64,000 nucleotides of DNA, taken from assembly GCA_902613595.1 (NCBI GenBank), contig CACMHY010000001.1, forward strand, positions 434,001-498,000. Direction: 5' to 3'. The notes beneath the pieces were generated by a model. The model saw only the letters and a program-made list of their open reading frames with translations. It searched no databases and was not told the DNA's origin. Positions 52,309-62,045 of the stretch are shown here, piece by piece (position 1 is the stretch's first letter; each line of letters begins with the position of its first letter). The translations under genes and the position numbers were made by a program. Source of the stretch: an uncultured Bacteroidota bacterium (GTDB lineage: Bacteria; Bacteroidota; Bacteroidia; Flavobacteriales; Flavobacteriaceae).

Positions 52309-52923
52309 ATGCAATTTCTAAAAAACTTATTTAAAAAAAAGGTTTCTAAACTTAACATGAAAAAGTATTTAATTGTGGGTCTCGGAAATATCGGTGAAGA
52401 ATATAAAAATACTAGGCACAATATTGGTTTTGAAATTCTTAATAAACTCGTAGAAAAAAATGAAACAGATTGGGAAGTAAAAAAATTAGCTGACTATTCT
52501 TCATTTAGAAAAAAAGGATACCAATTTTTACTTATTAAGCCTTCGACTTTTATGAATAAAAGCGGGAAGGCAGTCCGCTATTGGGCATTAAAAGAAAAAA
52601 TTCCTTTGCAAAACATTCTAATTATAACAGATGACTTACATCTTCCCTTTGGCATCTTAAGGTTAAAATCTAAGGGAAGTCCAGCCGGTCATAATGGACT
52701 AAAAGATATAGAGAATCAACTGAATACCTCAAATTATCCTAGACTTAGATTTGGAATTGGGCAGAAGACTAGACCATTTGATCAAGTAAAATTTGTTTTA
52801 GATCAATGGAACGAAACAGAAAAAACCAGAATAAATAAGCGAATTTCAGTTTGTACAGAAGCTATCGTATGTTTCGGTTTAGAAGGTATAAACATTGCTA
52901 TGAATAGGTTTAATGGTAAATAG
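52309..52923 (+). CDS. pth: Peptidyl-tRNA hydrolase
   Basis: A 204-residue enzyme. The catalytic site is seen in LIVGLGNIGEEYKNTRHNIGFE (the His of TRHNIG is the general base), KPSTFMNKSG and GSPAGHNGLKDIE. It releases peptides from tRNA that dropped off the ribosome. The N-terminus has about 16 extra residues (MQFLKNLFKKK) as in other Flavobacteriia; the inner ATG at 52357 is the other possible start. A terminator ends just before it, so it may need its own promoter or read-through. Confidence 0.93.
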   Translation: MQFLKNLFKKKVSKLNMKKYLIVGLGNIGEEYKNTRHNIGFEILNKLVEKNETDWEVKKLADYSSFRKKGYQFLLIKPSTFMNKSGKAVRYWALKEKIPLQNILIITDDLHLPFGILRLKSKGSPAGHNGLKDIENQLNTSNYPRLRFGIGQKTRPFDQVKFVLDQWNETEKTRINKRISVCTEAIVCFGLEGINIAMNRFNGK

Positions 52924-53598
52924 CTATTGTGTTTCAAAACTAAATATTTTAGAGTAAGAACTGTTATTGCTTTTGTCTGTTGTCCTAATTTGCCAAAAAT
53001 ATGTTGAGTTGGAATTCAATTGTATAGAAATTTGACTTGTGCTTAAATCTTCTTTTTCAAGATTTAAATTCTCATCTTGAACACCAATGTAAAAGTCATA
53101 GGATTCGATATCATTATCTAAATCTAAACCTTTCCAACGAAATAAGATTTGATTTTCATTAGTTAAGCTTACTGAACTATTGTTCAAAGGATATAGTAAT
53201 GAAGCTGGAAAGGGAATATGACTTTCATTTGGTATTCTTTCAAGATAAAATTCCCAAACTTCACTATTTTTTGTCACTGTTGTAAAATCTGATTTTGAAC
53301 GAACAAACCAGCTATAGGGTGCACCTGCTGAAATTACTAATGAACTATTTAAAAGTGGTGTATTAGAAATAAATTTTTCTTTTGTTATAGAGTTTTCAAC
53401 TATTAATTCGTATTGATCCGCGTTTAGAGCTTCTGTCCATTCAAAACGTACTTGGCGGTCGATATCATTAATCCTAACAGCATTTGCACAAGACTCAAAG
53501 TTTTTTGGATAAATTAAAGAAACACTTTCAGGGTCCAAGGCAGTGTCAGAGACACAATAGAAAAACATAATACTGAAACAAACTGAAAATTTTCTCAT
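52924..53598 (-). CDS. Fibronectin III-like lipoprotein next to the secreted protease
   Basis: A 224-residue protein with a short lipoprotein-like signal (MFFYC, Cys15). Two Fn3-type beta-sandwich repeats follow: about 25-115 (VRFEWTEALNADQYELIVE, YSWFVRSK) and about 125-224 (ILFRWKGLDLDNDIESYDFYIG, YFWQIRTTD). It overlaps the end of the M12B-like protease gene by 4 bases, so they are probably translated as a pair. It could anchor or assist that protease; function not known. Confidence 0.72.
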   Translation of the reverse strand: MRKFSVCFSIMFFYCVSDTALDPESVSLIYPKNFESCANAVRINDIDRQVRFEWTEALNADQYELIVENSITKEKFISNTPLLNSSLVISAGAPYSWFVRSKSDFTTVTKNSEVWEFYLERIPNESHIPFPASLLYPLNNSSVSLTNENQILFRWKGLDLDNDIESYDFYIGVQDENLNLEKEDLSTSQISIQLNSNSTYFWQIRTTDKSNNSSYSKIFSFETQ

Positions 53599-56500
53599 TT
53601 CTTGATAAGTTTATGATTTTCAATGTGATCATTATAATCTATCTTTAATATATAAATTCCCGCAGGTAAAAATTGCATTGGAATTTCAACTAGTCCATAA
53701 AAACTGTTAACACTTTTTTTAGACCAAAATAAATCTCCATTACTCGAAAATAAATAAATGTCTGGTAATGAATGTTTTGGTAAAACTATTTTTATTAAAT
53801 CAGATACAGGGTTAGGATAAATCCTTGCCTTTTCTGTTAGATTATACCATTTTTCAAATATCCCTTGGCAATCCTTATCAGTTCTAACTTCTATTCGATT
53901 TATTTTTTCATTTACTGGTAATTGAATATTATTCTGATTTGACACTTTATACGATTTGTCATTTAACATTATGTCGTAGTGTTTACCCCCGGATAAACCA
54001 ATATTTAAAACACTTAGAAATGGATTATATTCAGCTTGAACAGATAATTTTTCTGGAGCATTAATCTCTGTTTCGTAACAATATTGAAAGTCTGGATAAT
54101 TATCTACACTTACGCAAACATTATATGAACCTGGCTTCAAATTTTCAAGAACTTCACCTAATATTGAAAAATTAAATGTTTTATAAAAACCGTTTGGTCC
54201 ATTTATTTCTGTTGAGTATGTAAAATCAGCTCTAGCATTAAAAAATAAAGTTCCATTATCCTGATCTGGACATGTTACATCATTTTTTATTATAGAGATA
54301 TTCTGAGTTGAAAAAAGGTCACAAATATCTCCTATCCCGTTATTATCAATATCTGACTGATCTTCATTTGTTACGAATGGACAATTGTCCTTACTATCTG
54401 AAAATGAATCATTATCACTATTATTTTCGACATTTCCTTCAACACAAAAATTAAGTTTAAATTGAAGAAGGGTACCCGTATCATCTTGATACTGATCTAA
54501 AACTATAAGTTTCCATGTACCATAGGACGAAGTCCCATATAGAATACTTAAATCTTGTAAAGGAACAAATGAACCTGTAAACGGGGGTTGGCTTTGAATA
54601 ATATTTAAAGTAGCCTCTTGATCAAAAGTAGTTTGTGTATAATTATCTCCCGCGTCTCCCAAAGCCCTGCTTAATAGAATACGCTCTCCATTTGGTGCTT
54701 CCAAATACAAAGTAAGATCATCGGTATAAGAGTGATCTAGATCAACTAAAACGTCTAAATCTATAATTGTAGAATTAAAATCTACTTCTATAGAAGATAA
54801 GGTTTCACCATCCTCATTTTCTGTAGCATCTTCTATATCATTTGGTAAATCGTCTGAATTTCTGACTTCACAGGAAATTGAATTCGTTCTAAATGTAAAA
54901 ACTTCAGAAAAATTTCCAATCTCACAGTTGTTTTGGCTTTGGATTCGCCAATAATAGTTTGTTTCTGATTTTAATTTACCCAATTGAAATTGTGATGATG
55001 TTAATATAGTATCGATTACTAAACTTTGAAAATCTTGATCATTAGCAATTTGAATTCTACTATTATCTATATTCGAATCACTCTCCCAGGACAAAACAGG
55101 ATTCAAACTGACATTGTTTGAATTATTTTCAGGCGACAAAATATAAGCAGTTCCTATTTCACCGTTACGCTGCTCCAAAATAAATGGAAATTGTTCTGAG
55201 CCTGAAGAAAATTGTGCTTCAAGAGCGAGGTTATAATCCCCAGTTTCTAGGGTGTTTAGACCACTGATTTCCAAATATCCTAAACTATCACTTTCAATAA
55301 ATGAAGCTTTTGAAAATTTCACATCAATGTTTGGCGGTTGAGGATTAAGTTGTAGGGTAAATGGTTCTTCGAAATTATTATATTTTTTTATTTCAAATGT
55401 GAATCGCTGTACATCACTACCACAATTCTCTCTTACAAATGTATCCAGATTTAAAATTAAATCTCTGGACTCAATTTTAAAATCACTTGAATTTATTGCA
55501 AAGAAAATATTATTAGCTGGCTTAATCATTAATCTAGCCTGATCAGTATTAATTTCATTTGGAATAATTACTCTAGAAAATCCATTATTAATTATCCCGT
55601 TCGCAAGTTCAATTGGAAAGCTTTCTCCACCATCTACAGATAAAGTGATATTTACATGTGATGCATTTATAGGATTTTGATTCGTTTTCGCAACATCCCA
55701 AAAGATATTTTCAATGGAGCCTCCTTTTAAAGATAGTCCTAATTCATTTTGAGAATTAATTTTAAAAGGTCCAGCATTTGCATAAGAAGTTATCTCAATT
55801 GAATCTTGAGCAACTAATGATAAAGTAGGTGTTTTTTTTCTAACTGTTAGACCCCATTTCATTTTTCTTCCAATAAGCGGAACAGTTTCCCAATCACTAC
55901 CTATGCTTGGGTTTTGTTCTGTTAATTCACTATCCAATATTCTCTTTAAGTTTGGAATTGTTCTTTGAGGTGAAATATTCGGTGGTAAAGATCTAGCCAT
56001 TGAACCAACCGGATTATAAGGTCCAAAATTGCTAGATGTAATTTCTCCACTATCGAGTTGTTCCCAACAATAAGTAAAATTCTCATCTTCTAAATTCGAA
56101 GATAAATCAACCTTTAACTCATATGGCGTACCAATGGGAATAATATAATTTTGACCTGCATCGAAACTAAATATATCTGAGGATAAACTCTCAGTAGTTC
56201 CACAATTTATCGAGTCAACATAGTTTAATATGCTAAGAATACTATAGTAATGAAAATAGGGATCTCCATGTTGCTGCAGGTCGTCAGGTCCTGTGATCCC
56301 TGCATAAGCCATAATCGTAGATCCACTGCCAGGCTCAACGTTAAAGCCAGTTCCTTCAGTCTCAAAAGAATAGGTGTGATATGCTCCAAATTGATGCCCT
56401 ATCTCATGACCCACATAATCAAGATCAAAATAATCGTTGCGATATTCCCCCCCATATGTATCCCTAAATGGGTGAGTAGAAAACCCTTTACCCTTTGAGC

Positions 56501-57437
56501 CTTTTAAGCATACAGAACCAATTTTGCCAGCATCTCCATTTGGTTCTCCATAGTCAAAAAGATGACCAATATCATAATTTTCATCGCCTAAAACATCATC
56601 TAAAGTCCTTTGAAGCTCAGAACCAAAATTTCCTGTAAAAGGATCTTGATCTGTATCTTCATAAATCAAACTATCATCGGAAACTAGTTCAAGACGTATA
56701 TTTAAATCCCTTTCAAAAATTGAATTAATTCTATTTAGAGTACTTGCTATGGCTGCAAGTGCATCTTCTTTATTTGAACCATTACTCTGATTATTATCAC
56801 CCCAATAATTAGTATACTCCGCAGTTGTAGCGATTGCAATACGAAATGTTCGAATTTTCTGTCTAAATGACTGATTATTTAATTTAAAACTTTCTGGCTT
56901 CTTCTTATTTTTTTGTACTTCTGTTTTACAAAATAAATTGGAAGAATTAAATTCTTTTCTTTTTAAATAACTGTAGTGCAAATTTTTATTTCCTTTCACG
57001 GGTTGAATAAATAAATCAGGACTGCTTTTAAAATGAATCCAAGCGTTGATTCCTCCCTGTTGGGTACTCAATCGAACTTGTACATCTTTACGGGTCTTAC
57101 TTACCCCTTTGAAAGTTTTAATTTCTGGATATTTTTTTGATAATTTTTCAGAAAATAATGGTACAGGTTTAATTTGAAAAATTTCTTCTTTTCCTGTTTC
57201 ATTAGGCAGAGAAATTTCTGTCACAAAATCTCCCTTTTGGGTAAAGTCTTTTTTAAAGAAATCTTTTGGGATTAAATAATAGTTTTCACTTAACTCAACA
57301 AATGAAATTAAATTTTTATTTGGATTTTCTACTTTTATCCATTTGTCTTGACTAAGAGTTATATTTATAGATAGACTAATAAAAATAACCCATATAATCA
57401 ATGGCTTTTTAGGGTAGTAAATATTTTCATTTTCCAT
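53595..57437 (-). CDS. Secreted reprolysin-like (M12B) metalloprotease with type IX (type A) sorting domain
   Basis: A 1280-residue protein. Order: signal anchor (about 12-30), propeptide-like region (about 31-195), metzincin domain (about 196-410) with HEIGHQFGAYH (His344, Glu345, His348, His354) and Met-turn TIMAYAG (Met376), an Fn3-like repeat near 770-850, a proprotein convertase P domain near 875-1000 (LDHSYTDDLTLYLEAPNG, GTWKLIVLDQ), a short TSP3-like Asp-rich loop near 1010-1035, and a C-terminal T9SS type A sorting domain (ARIYPNPVSDLIKI to ENHKLIKK). It should be secreted and degrade proteins for food. A Fn3-like lipoprotein gene overlaps its end. Confidence 0.92.
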   Translation of the reverse strand: MENENIYYPKKPLIIWVIFISLSINITLSQDKWIKVENPNKNLISFVELSENYYLIPKDFFKKDFTQKGDFVTEISLPNETGKEEIFQIKPVPLFSEKLSKKYPEIKTFKGVSKTRKDVQVRLSTQQGGINAWIHFKSSPDLFIQPVKGNKNLHYSYLKRKEFNSSNLFCKTEVQKNKKKPESFKLNNQSFRQKIRTFRIAIATTAEYTNYWGDNNQSNGSNKEDALAAIASTLNRINSIFERDLNIRLELVSDDSLIYEDTDQDPFTGNFGSELQRTLDDVLGDENYDIGHLFDYGEPNGDAGKIGSVCLKGSKGKGFSTHPFRDTYGGEYRNDYFDLDYVGHEIGHQFGAYHTYSFETEGTGFNVEPGSGSTIMAYAGITGPDDLQQHGDPYFHYYSILSILNYVDSINCGTTESLSSDIFSFDAGQNYIIPIGTPYELKVDLSSNLEDENFTYCWEQLDSGEITSSNFGPYNPVGSMARSLPPNISPQRTIPNLKRILDSELTEQNPSIGSDWETVPLIGRKMKWGLTVRKKTPTLSLVAQDSIEITSYANAGPFKINSQNELGLSLKGGSIENIFWDVAKTNQNPINASHVNITLSVDGGESFPIELANGIINNGFSRVIIPNEINTDQARLMIKPANNIFFAINSSDFKIESRDLILNLDTFVRENCGSDVQRFTFEIKKYNNFEEPFTLQLNPQPPNIDVKFSKASFIESDSLGYLEISGLNTLETGDYNLALEAQFSSGSEQFPFILEQRNGEIGTAYILSPENNSNNVSLNPVLSWESDSNIDNSRIQIANDQDFQSLVIDTILTSSQFQLGKLKSETNYYWRIQSQNNCEIGNFSEVFTFRTNSISCEVRNSDDLPNDIEDATENEDGETLSSIEVDFNSTIIDLDVLVDLDHSYTDDLTLYLEAPNGERILLSRALGDAGDNYTQTTFDQEATLNIIQSQPPFTGSFVPLQDLSILYGTSSYGTWKLIVLDQYQDDTGTLLQFKLNFCVEGNVENNSDNDSFSDSKDNCPFVTNEDQSDIDNNGIGDICDLFSTQNISIIKNDVTCPDQDNGTLFFNARADFTYSTEINGPNGFYKTFNFSILGEVLENLKPGSYNVCVSVDNYPDFQYCYETEINAPEKLSVQAEYNPFLSVLNIGLSGGKHYDIMLNDKSYKVSNQNNIQLPVNEKINRIEVRTDKDCQGIFEKWYNLTEKARIYPNPVSDLIKIVLPKHSLPDIYLFSSNGDLFWSKKSVNSFYGLVEIPMQFLPAGIYILKIDYNDHIENHKLIKK

Positions 57438-57499
57438 TACTGACTTTCAAGTCGTAGCTAAAAATAAACAAACTAATTCTTCCATTATTGATATTAACG

Positions 57500-57507
57500 T
57501 ACTTTTG
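57500..57507 (+). promoter_or_regulatory. Predicted -7 promoter box of ribF
   Basis: TACTTTTG fits TAnnTTTG and lies 26 bases before the ribF ATG. It sits in the 96-base gap divergent from the protease gene. No -33 element at normal spacing was found. Confidence 0.35.
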
Positions 57508-57533
57508 TTAGACAAATTTGATTAGTTTTTTAG

Positions 57534-58469
57534 ATGGATATAATTCACGGAATTCAAAATTACTCTTCCCCATCAAAATCAATTCTTACTACAGGAACTT
57601 TCGATGGTGTTCACATTGGACACCAAAAAATTATAAATACCTTAGTGAAGGATGCCAAACAGAAAAAACTTCGCGCAAATCTATTGACCTTTTTCCCGCA
57701 TCCAAGAATGATTTTGAAAAGCAATACAAAAATTAAATTAATTGATACTTTAAATGAAAAAGAAGCAATCTTAAGAAAACTAGGAATTGATAATCTTATA
57801 ATCCATCCTTTTTCATTGGAATTTTCAAAACTCAGCGCCACTGAATATGTAAAAGACATATTAGTTGGGAAGTTTAAAATTAATTCTCTGTATACAGGCC
57901 ACAATCATCGTTTTGGAAAAAATAAAGAAGCAAGCGTTGACGATATGATTTTATTTGGAAAAAAATATGGCTTTGAAGTATTAACTGTGCCTGCTGAAAA
58001 TATATCATCAACAACAGTTAGCTCAACTAAAATAAGAGATGCTATAATCAATAGTAATTTTAAAAAAGCAAAAAAATTTTTGGGACGTGACTATGAACTC
58101 AATGGTATCGTAGCTAAAGGGAAAGGTTTAGGAAAAACTATAAGTTTTCCAACAGCAAATTTAGAAATTAAAGAACCCTATAAATTAATACCATCAAAGG
58201 GTGTTTATCTTGTTAGGGTAAATTATAAAAATAAATTTTATGAGGGCATGATGAATATTGGCACTAGACCAACAATTAACGGAATTAATCAAACACAAGA
58301 AGTACACTTATTCAATTTTAATGAAAATATTTACGGAGAATATTTAAGGGTTCATTTTTTGAAAAAAATCCGTGATGAAAAAAAGTTTAATTCTATCGAA
58401 GACCTAAAAAACCAACTTAATCAAGATAGGGATAATTGTAAAAGAAGCTTGTCTATATTTAAAGGGTAA
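57534..58469 (+). CDS. ribF: Bifunctional riboflavin kinase / FAD synthetase
   Basis: A 311-residue two-domain enzyme. The N-terminal FAD synthetase has TTGTFDGVHIGHQKII (nucleotidyltransferase HxGH motif) and SSTKIRDAI; the C-terminal riboflavin kinase has GKTISFPTANLEI and MNIGTRPTI. It turns riboflavin into FMN and FAD. serS follows on the same strand after 34 bases. Confidence 0.96.
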   Translation: MDIIHGIQNYSSPSKSILTTGTFDGVHIGHQKIINTLVKDAKQKKLRANLLTFFPHPRMILKSNTKIKLIDTLNEKEAILRKLGIDNLIIHPFSLEFSKLSATEYVKDILVGKFKINSLYTGHNHRFGKNKEASVDDMILFGKKYGFEVLTVPAENISSTTVSSTKIRDAIINSNFKKAKKFLGRDYELNGIVAKGKGLGKTISFPTANLEIKEPYKLIPSKGVYLVRVNYKNKFYEGMMNIGTRPTINGINQTQEVHLFNFNENIYGEYLRVHFLKKIRDEKKFNSIEDLKNQLNQDRDNCKRSLSIFKG

Positions 58470-58503
58470 AATAAAATTGCTTTATTTTTGAATAAAAAAC
58501 TAG

Positions 58504-59775
58504 ATGCTTGGCTTAAAAAATATTCAAGAAAATAAAAAGTCAATTATTAATGGATTGAAGAAAAGAGGCTTTGATTCTTCAAAAATTATTGAAGAAATTA
58601 TTAATCTTTATAAAAAAAGGAAGGATACACAAACAGATCTAGATAATCGATTAGCAGCTTCTAACAAAATTACCAAGGAAATAGCAATGCTATACAAAAC
58701 AGGTGAGACTAAAAAAGTAAGTAGTCTAAAAGAAAAAAATATTAGTCTTAAAAGTTTTACAAGAGAACTCCAAGAGCAACTTATTGAGATTGAAAAAAGT
58801 TTAATAGAATTAAGAATTCAATTACCAAATGTACCCTACGATGTTGTTCCAGATGGAAATTCAGATAAAGATAACGAAGAAGTCTTTAAGTCAGATTTAA
58901 CGACTGAATCAAAAATTAATTATCTTCCTCATTGGGAGCTTGGAAAAAAATATGATATAATTGATTTTGAATTGGGAAACAAAATTTCTGGAGCAGGATT
59001 TCCAGTCTATAAGGATAAAGGAGCAAGATTGCAGCGTGGGTTAATTAATTATTTTCTTGATAAGAATATTTCAGCGGGTTATAAAGAAGTTCAAGTGCCA
59101 ATTTTAATTAATGAATCTTCAGGTTTTGGTACTGGTCAACTCCCAGATAAGGAAGGACAAATGTACCATGTAAATAAAGATAACCTTTACCTAATACCAA
59201 CTGCTGAAGTTCCAATAACAAATATTTATCGTAATAGTTTGTTAGATTCCAAAGAACTTCCAATTGCTCTAACAGGCTACACCCCCTGTTTTAGGAGAGA
59301 AGCTGGCAGCTACGGATCACATGTAAGAGGATTAAATAGACTTCATCAATTTGATAAAGTTGAAATTGTAAGAATTGAGGAACCCAAAAATGCATTAAAT
59401 GCTTTAGAGGATATGGTAAATCACATAAAATCTATTTTAAATGAATTAAAACTACCATATCGTATTTTGAGACTTTGCGCTGGAGACTTAGGTTTTTCCT
59501 CTGCTTTGACTTATGATTTTGAAATATATTCGATTGGACAAAGTAAGTGGCTTGAAGTAAGTTCTGTATCAACATTTGATAGTTTTCAAGCAGAACGTCT
59601 AAAATTGAGATACAAAAATTCTAAAGGAAAAAAGGAACTCTTACATACCTTAAATGGAAGCTCATTAGCAGTTCCTAGGATTGTTGCAGGTATATTAGAA
59701 AATTTTCAAGACTCAAATGGAATAAATCTTCCCAAAGTTTTGATTCCTTATGCCGGATTCAAAAAAATTCAATAA
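58504..59775 (+). CDS. serS: Serine--tRNA ligase
   Basis: A 423-residue class II synthetase. The N-terminal coiled coil (about 30-105) binds tRNA-Ser. Motif 2 is seen in GYTPCFRREAGSYGSHVRGLNRLHQFDKVE (in two adjoining parts) and motif 3 in LNGSSLAVPRIVAGILE. TAEVPITNIY marks the serine pocket. Length is normal. Confidence 0.97.
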   Translation: MLGLKNIQENKKSIINGLKKRGFDSSKIIEEIINLYKKRKDTQTDLDNRLAASNKITKEIAMLYKTGETKKVSSLKEKNISLKSFTRELQEQLIEIEKSLIELRIQLPNVPYDVVPDGNSDKDNEEVFKSDLTTESKINYLPHWELGKKYDIIDFELGNKISGAGFPVYKDKGARLQRGLINYFLDKNISAGYKEVQVPILINESSGFGTGQLPDKEGQMYHVNKDNLYLIPTAEVPITNIYRNSLLDSKELPIALTGYTPCFRREAGSYGSHVRGLNRLHQFDKVEIVRIEEPKNALNALEDMVNHIKSILNELKLPYRILRLCAGDLGFSSALTYDFEIYSIGQSKWLEVSSVSTFDSFQAERLKLRYKNSKGKKELLHTLNGSSLAVPRIVAGILENFQDSNGINLPKVLIPYAGFKKIQ

Positions 59776-59846
59776 ACTGGAATTTGTAGTACTGAATTAA
59801 AAATCTTTTAATTGATTTTAAAGTAATCTTTAACTAAGTATTCCAG

Positions 59847-59888
59847 AAAACTAATAAAAAGAAAAAGATTAGTTTTGGGCTAATGCCC
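59847..59888 (+). promoter_or_regulatory. Hairpin pair between serS and rsmA
   Basis: AAAACTAAT (59847-59855) and ATTAGTTTT (59868-59876) make a perfect 9-base-pair stem with a 12-base loop, followed at once by GGGC-TAAT-GCCC (59877-59888). ATTAG at 59868 could also pair with CTAAT at 59880-59884, so two folds exclude each other. It may be a serS terminator with a weak U-run, or a leader structure for rsmA. The evidence is base pairing only. Confidence 0.4.
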
Positions 59889-59908
59889 ATTAATAAAGTA
59901 TTATTTAA

Positions 59909-60700
59909 TTGAGAAAAAAAATCAAAACAGTTCGTGCGAAAAAAAAGTTAGGCCAACATTTTTTAAAAGACATAAATATTGCAAAGTTAATTTCTGACAC
60001 CTTGACTTTTGAAAACTATAATAAAGTCATTGAGATTGGACCTGGAATGGGAATATTAACCCAGTTTTTAATTTCTAAAACTGATGACTTAAATCTAATT
60101 GAAATTGACAAAGAGGCTGTAAAATATCTTGTAGAAATATATCCTAATCTAAAAAGTAAAATTATTGAAGGAGATTTTTTGAAATTTGACTTAAATAAAG
60201 TTTTTGGAAACAAACAATTTGCTATTATTGGGAACTTCCCGTACAATATCTCAACCCAAATTATATTTAAAACTCTTAAACATAGAGATCAAATTCCATT
60301 TTTTTCTGGGATGTTTCAAAAAGAGGTAGCAGAAAGGATTTGTGAGTCTCCTGGATCAAAAAAATATGGGATTATTTCAGTTCTTACTCAATTATTTTAC
60401 AAAACTGATTTACTTTTTGATGTATCTCCAAAAGTATTTAATCCTGTTCCAAAAGTTTATTCTGCAGTTATTCAGCTTGTAAGAAAAGATTGTACCACTT
60501 TAGCGTGTAACGAGCAACTCCTATTTAGAATTGTTAAGTTAAGCTTTCAGCAACGTCGTAAAACTCTTCGCAATAGTTTAAAAAGTTTTATTATGTCTGA
60601 AAAGTTAAGAGAAGATAGTATCTTTGACAAACGCCCTGAGATGCTCTCAGGTTCTGACTTTGTCCAAATTACTAAATGGATTGACAATGGCAACATTTGA
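59909..60700 (+). CDS. rsmA: 16S rRNA (adenine(1518)-N(6)/adenine(1519)-N(6))-dimethyltransferase
   Basis: A 263-residue KsgA/RsmA protein. The start is a TTG: a stop codon (59906-59908) precedes it directly in frame, and the conserved KKLGQHFLKD follows within 20 residues, so no ATG start is possible. SAM motifs are EIGPGMGILTQFL and GDFLKFD; NFPYNIS is the catalytic N-x-P-Y. It methylates two adenines near the 3' end of 16S rRNA. It overlaps mgtE by 14 bases. Confidence 0.95.
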   Translation: MRKKIKTVRAKKKLGQHFLKDINIAKLISDTLTFENYNKVIEIGPGMGILTQFLISKTDDLNLIEIDKEAVKYLVEIYPNLKSKIIEGDFLKFDLNKVFGNKQFAIIGNFPYNISTQIIFKTLKHRDQIPFFSGMFQKEVAERICESPGSKKYGIISVLTQLFYKTDLLFDVSPKVFNPVPKVYSAVIQLVRKDCTTLACNEQLLFRIVKLSFQQRRKTLRNSLKSFIMSEKLREDSIFDKRPEMLSGSDFVQITKWIDNGNI

Positions 60701-62045
60701 AATTAATGAAATTTTTTTAATTGAGATAAGAGACCTTGTTAAAAAGCAGGATAACATTCGTATTAAAAGAAAACTTGGTCAAGCTCACTATGCAGATTTG
60801 GGAGAAATTATTGAAGCCGTCTCTCTTAATGAAGCAACATATTTAGTAAAAGTTTTAGGAAGCGATAAAACCGCGGATGCGTTAGCTGAGGTTAACCCTG
60901 ATATTAGAGAAGGAATTTTGGAAAAACTTTCAGCAAAGGAAATTGCTAAAGAAGTTCTAGAACTTGACACCGACGATGCAGCAGATATTATCCTTGAACT
61001 TCCTGAAGAGAGACAAGAGAAAGTAATGTCTCAGATTACAGATGATGAACATGTAAGTGACATTCGTGATCTGCTTAAATACGAAGAAAACACTGCAGGT
61101 GCTTTAATGGCAAAAGAATTAGTTAAAGTAAATGAAAACTTAAGTGTTCTAAAATGTTTAAATGAAATGAGAGCTCAGGCAGGAAACGTCACAAGAGTTC
61201 ATTCTATTTATGTTGTTGACGAAAAAAACTTACTCAAAGGAAGACTTTCCCTTAAAGATTTAATTACTGCAAATTCAAAAGCTAAAGTTAAAGATATATA
61301 TATCCCAAAGGTAGATTATGTTACAGTTGATCAAGAATCTGATGAGGTTGCAAAAATTATGTCAAAATATGATTTGGAAGCAATTCCAGTTGTAAATAAG
61401 AAAAAAGAATTGTTGGGACGAATTACGATCGACGACATTGTCGACTTTATAAAAGAAGAGGCAGACAAAGACTATCAACTAGCAGCTGGTATTTCAGCTG
61501 ACGTTGTAGCAGACGATAAAATATTAGATTTAGTTAAAGCAAGACTTCCTTGGCTTTTCCTTGGTCTATTAGGTGGCATAGGAAGTGTTTTTATTTTACA
61601 AGATTTTGAAGCAATTATGGAACAACCTATGTTGCGCAATTTATTTTTTTATACACCACTAATCGCTGCAATGGCTGGTAACGTTGGAGTTCAATCTTCA
61701 GCAATTATAGTACAAGGTATAGCTAATGATATAGTAAAGGGATCACTATTTAATATTTTAGTTAAAGAAATTGGTCTCAGTCTAATAAATGGACTAGCTC
61801 TAGCTGTGGTTATCCTTATTTTTGGTCAATTTATAAATCAATCTTTTCTTGTCAGCACAACGATTGCTGGATCTATGGTATTAGTAATTTTAGTTGCTTC
61901 ACTTGTAGGAACGTTCGTTCCAATAATTCTTAACAAACAAGGTATTGATCCTGCAATAGCTACTGGTCCATTCATAACTACTGCTAACGATATTTTTGGA
62001 ATTTTTCTGTTTTTTTATTTTGCAAAAATAATTTTAGGGTTCTAA
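60687..62045 (+). CDS. mgtE: Magnesium transporter MgtE
   Basis: The start is set at the ATG at 60687 (MATFEINEIFLIE); the frame is open further upstream only inside rsmA. The order is MgtE N-terminal helical domain (about 20-125), two CBS domains (about 130-250, MSKYDLEAIPVVNKKKELLG) and a five-helix membrane domain with GGIGSVF and PLIAAMAGNVGVQSS. The Asp-rich N- and CBS parts sense magnesium and gate the channel. It overlaps rsmA by 14 bases and the next gene by 1 (TAATG). Confidence 0.95.
   Translation: MATFEINEIFLIEIRDLVKKQDNIRIKRKLGQAHYADLGEIIEAVSLNEATYLVKVLGSDKTADALAEVNPDIREGILEKLSAKEIAKEVLELDTDDAADIILELPEERQEKVMSQITDDEHVSDIRDLLKYEENTAGALMAKELVKVNENLSVLKCLNEMRAQAGNVTRVHSIYVVDEKNLLKGRLSLKDLITANSKAKVKDIYIPKVDYVTVDQESDEVAKIMSKYDLEAIPVVNKKKELLGRITIDDIVDFIKEEADKDYQLAAGISADVVADDKILDLVKARLPWLFLGLLGGIGSVFILQDFEAIMEQPMLRNLFFYTPLIAAMAGNVGVQSSAIIVQGIANDIVKGSLFNILVKEIGLSLINGLALAVVILIFGQFINQSFLVSTTIAGSMVLVILVASLVGTFVPIILNKQGIDPAIATGPFITTANDIFGIFLFFYFAKIILGF

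Noticed and set aside
57518-57736. Plus-strand frame of 72 residues at the start of ribF
   Set aside because: It is out of frame with ribF and covers the conserved FAD synthetase motif; no family features.
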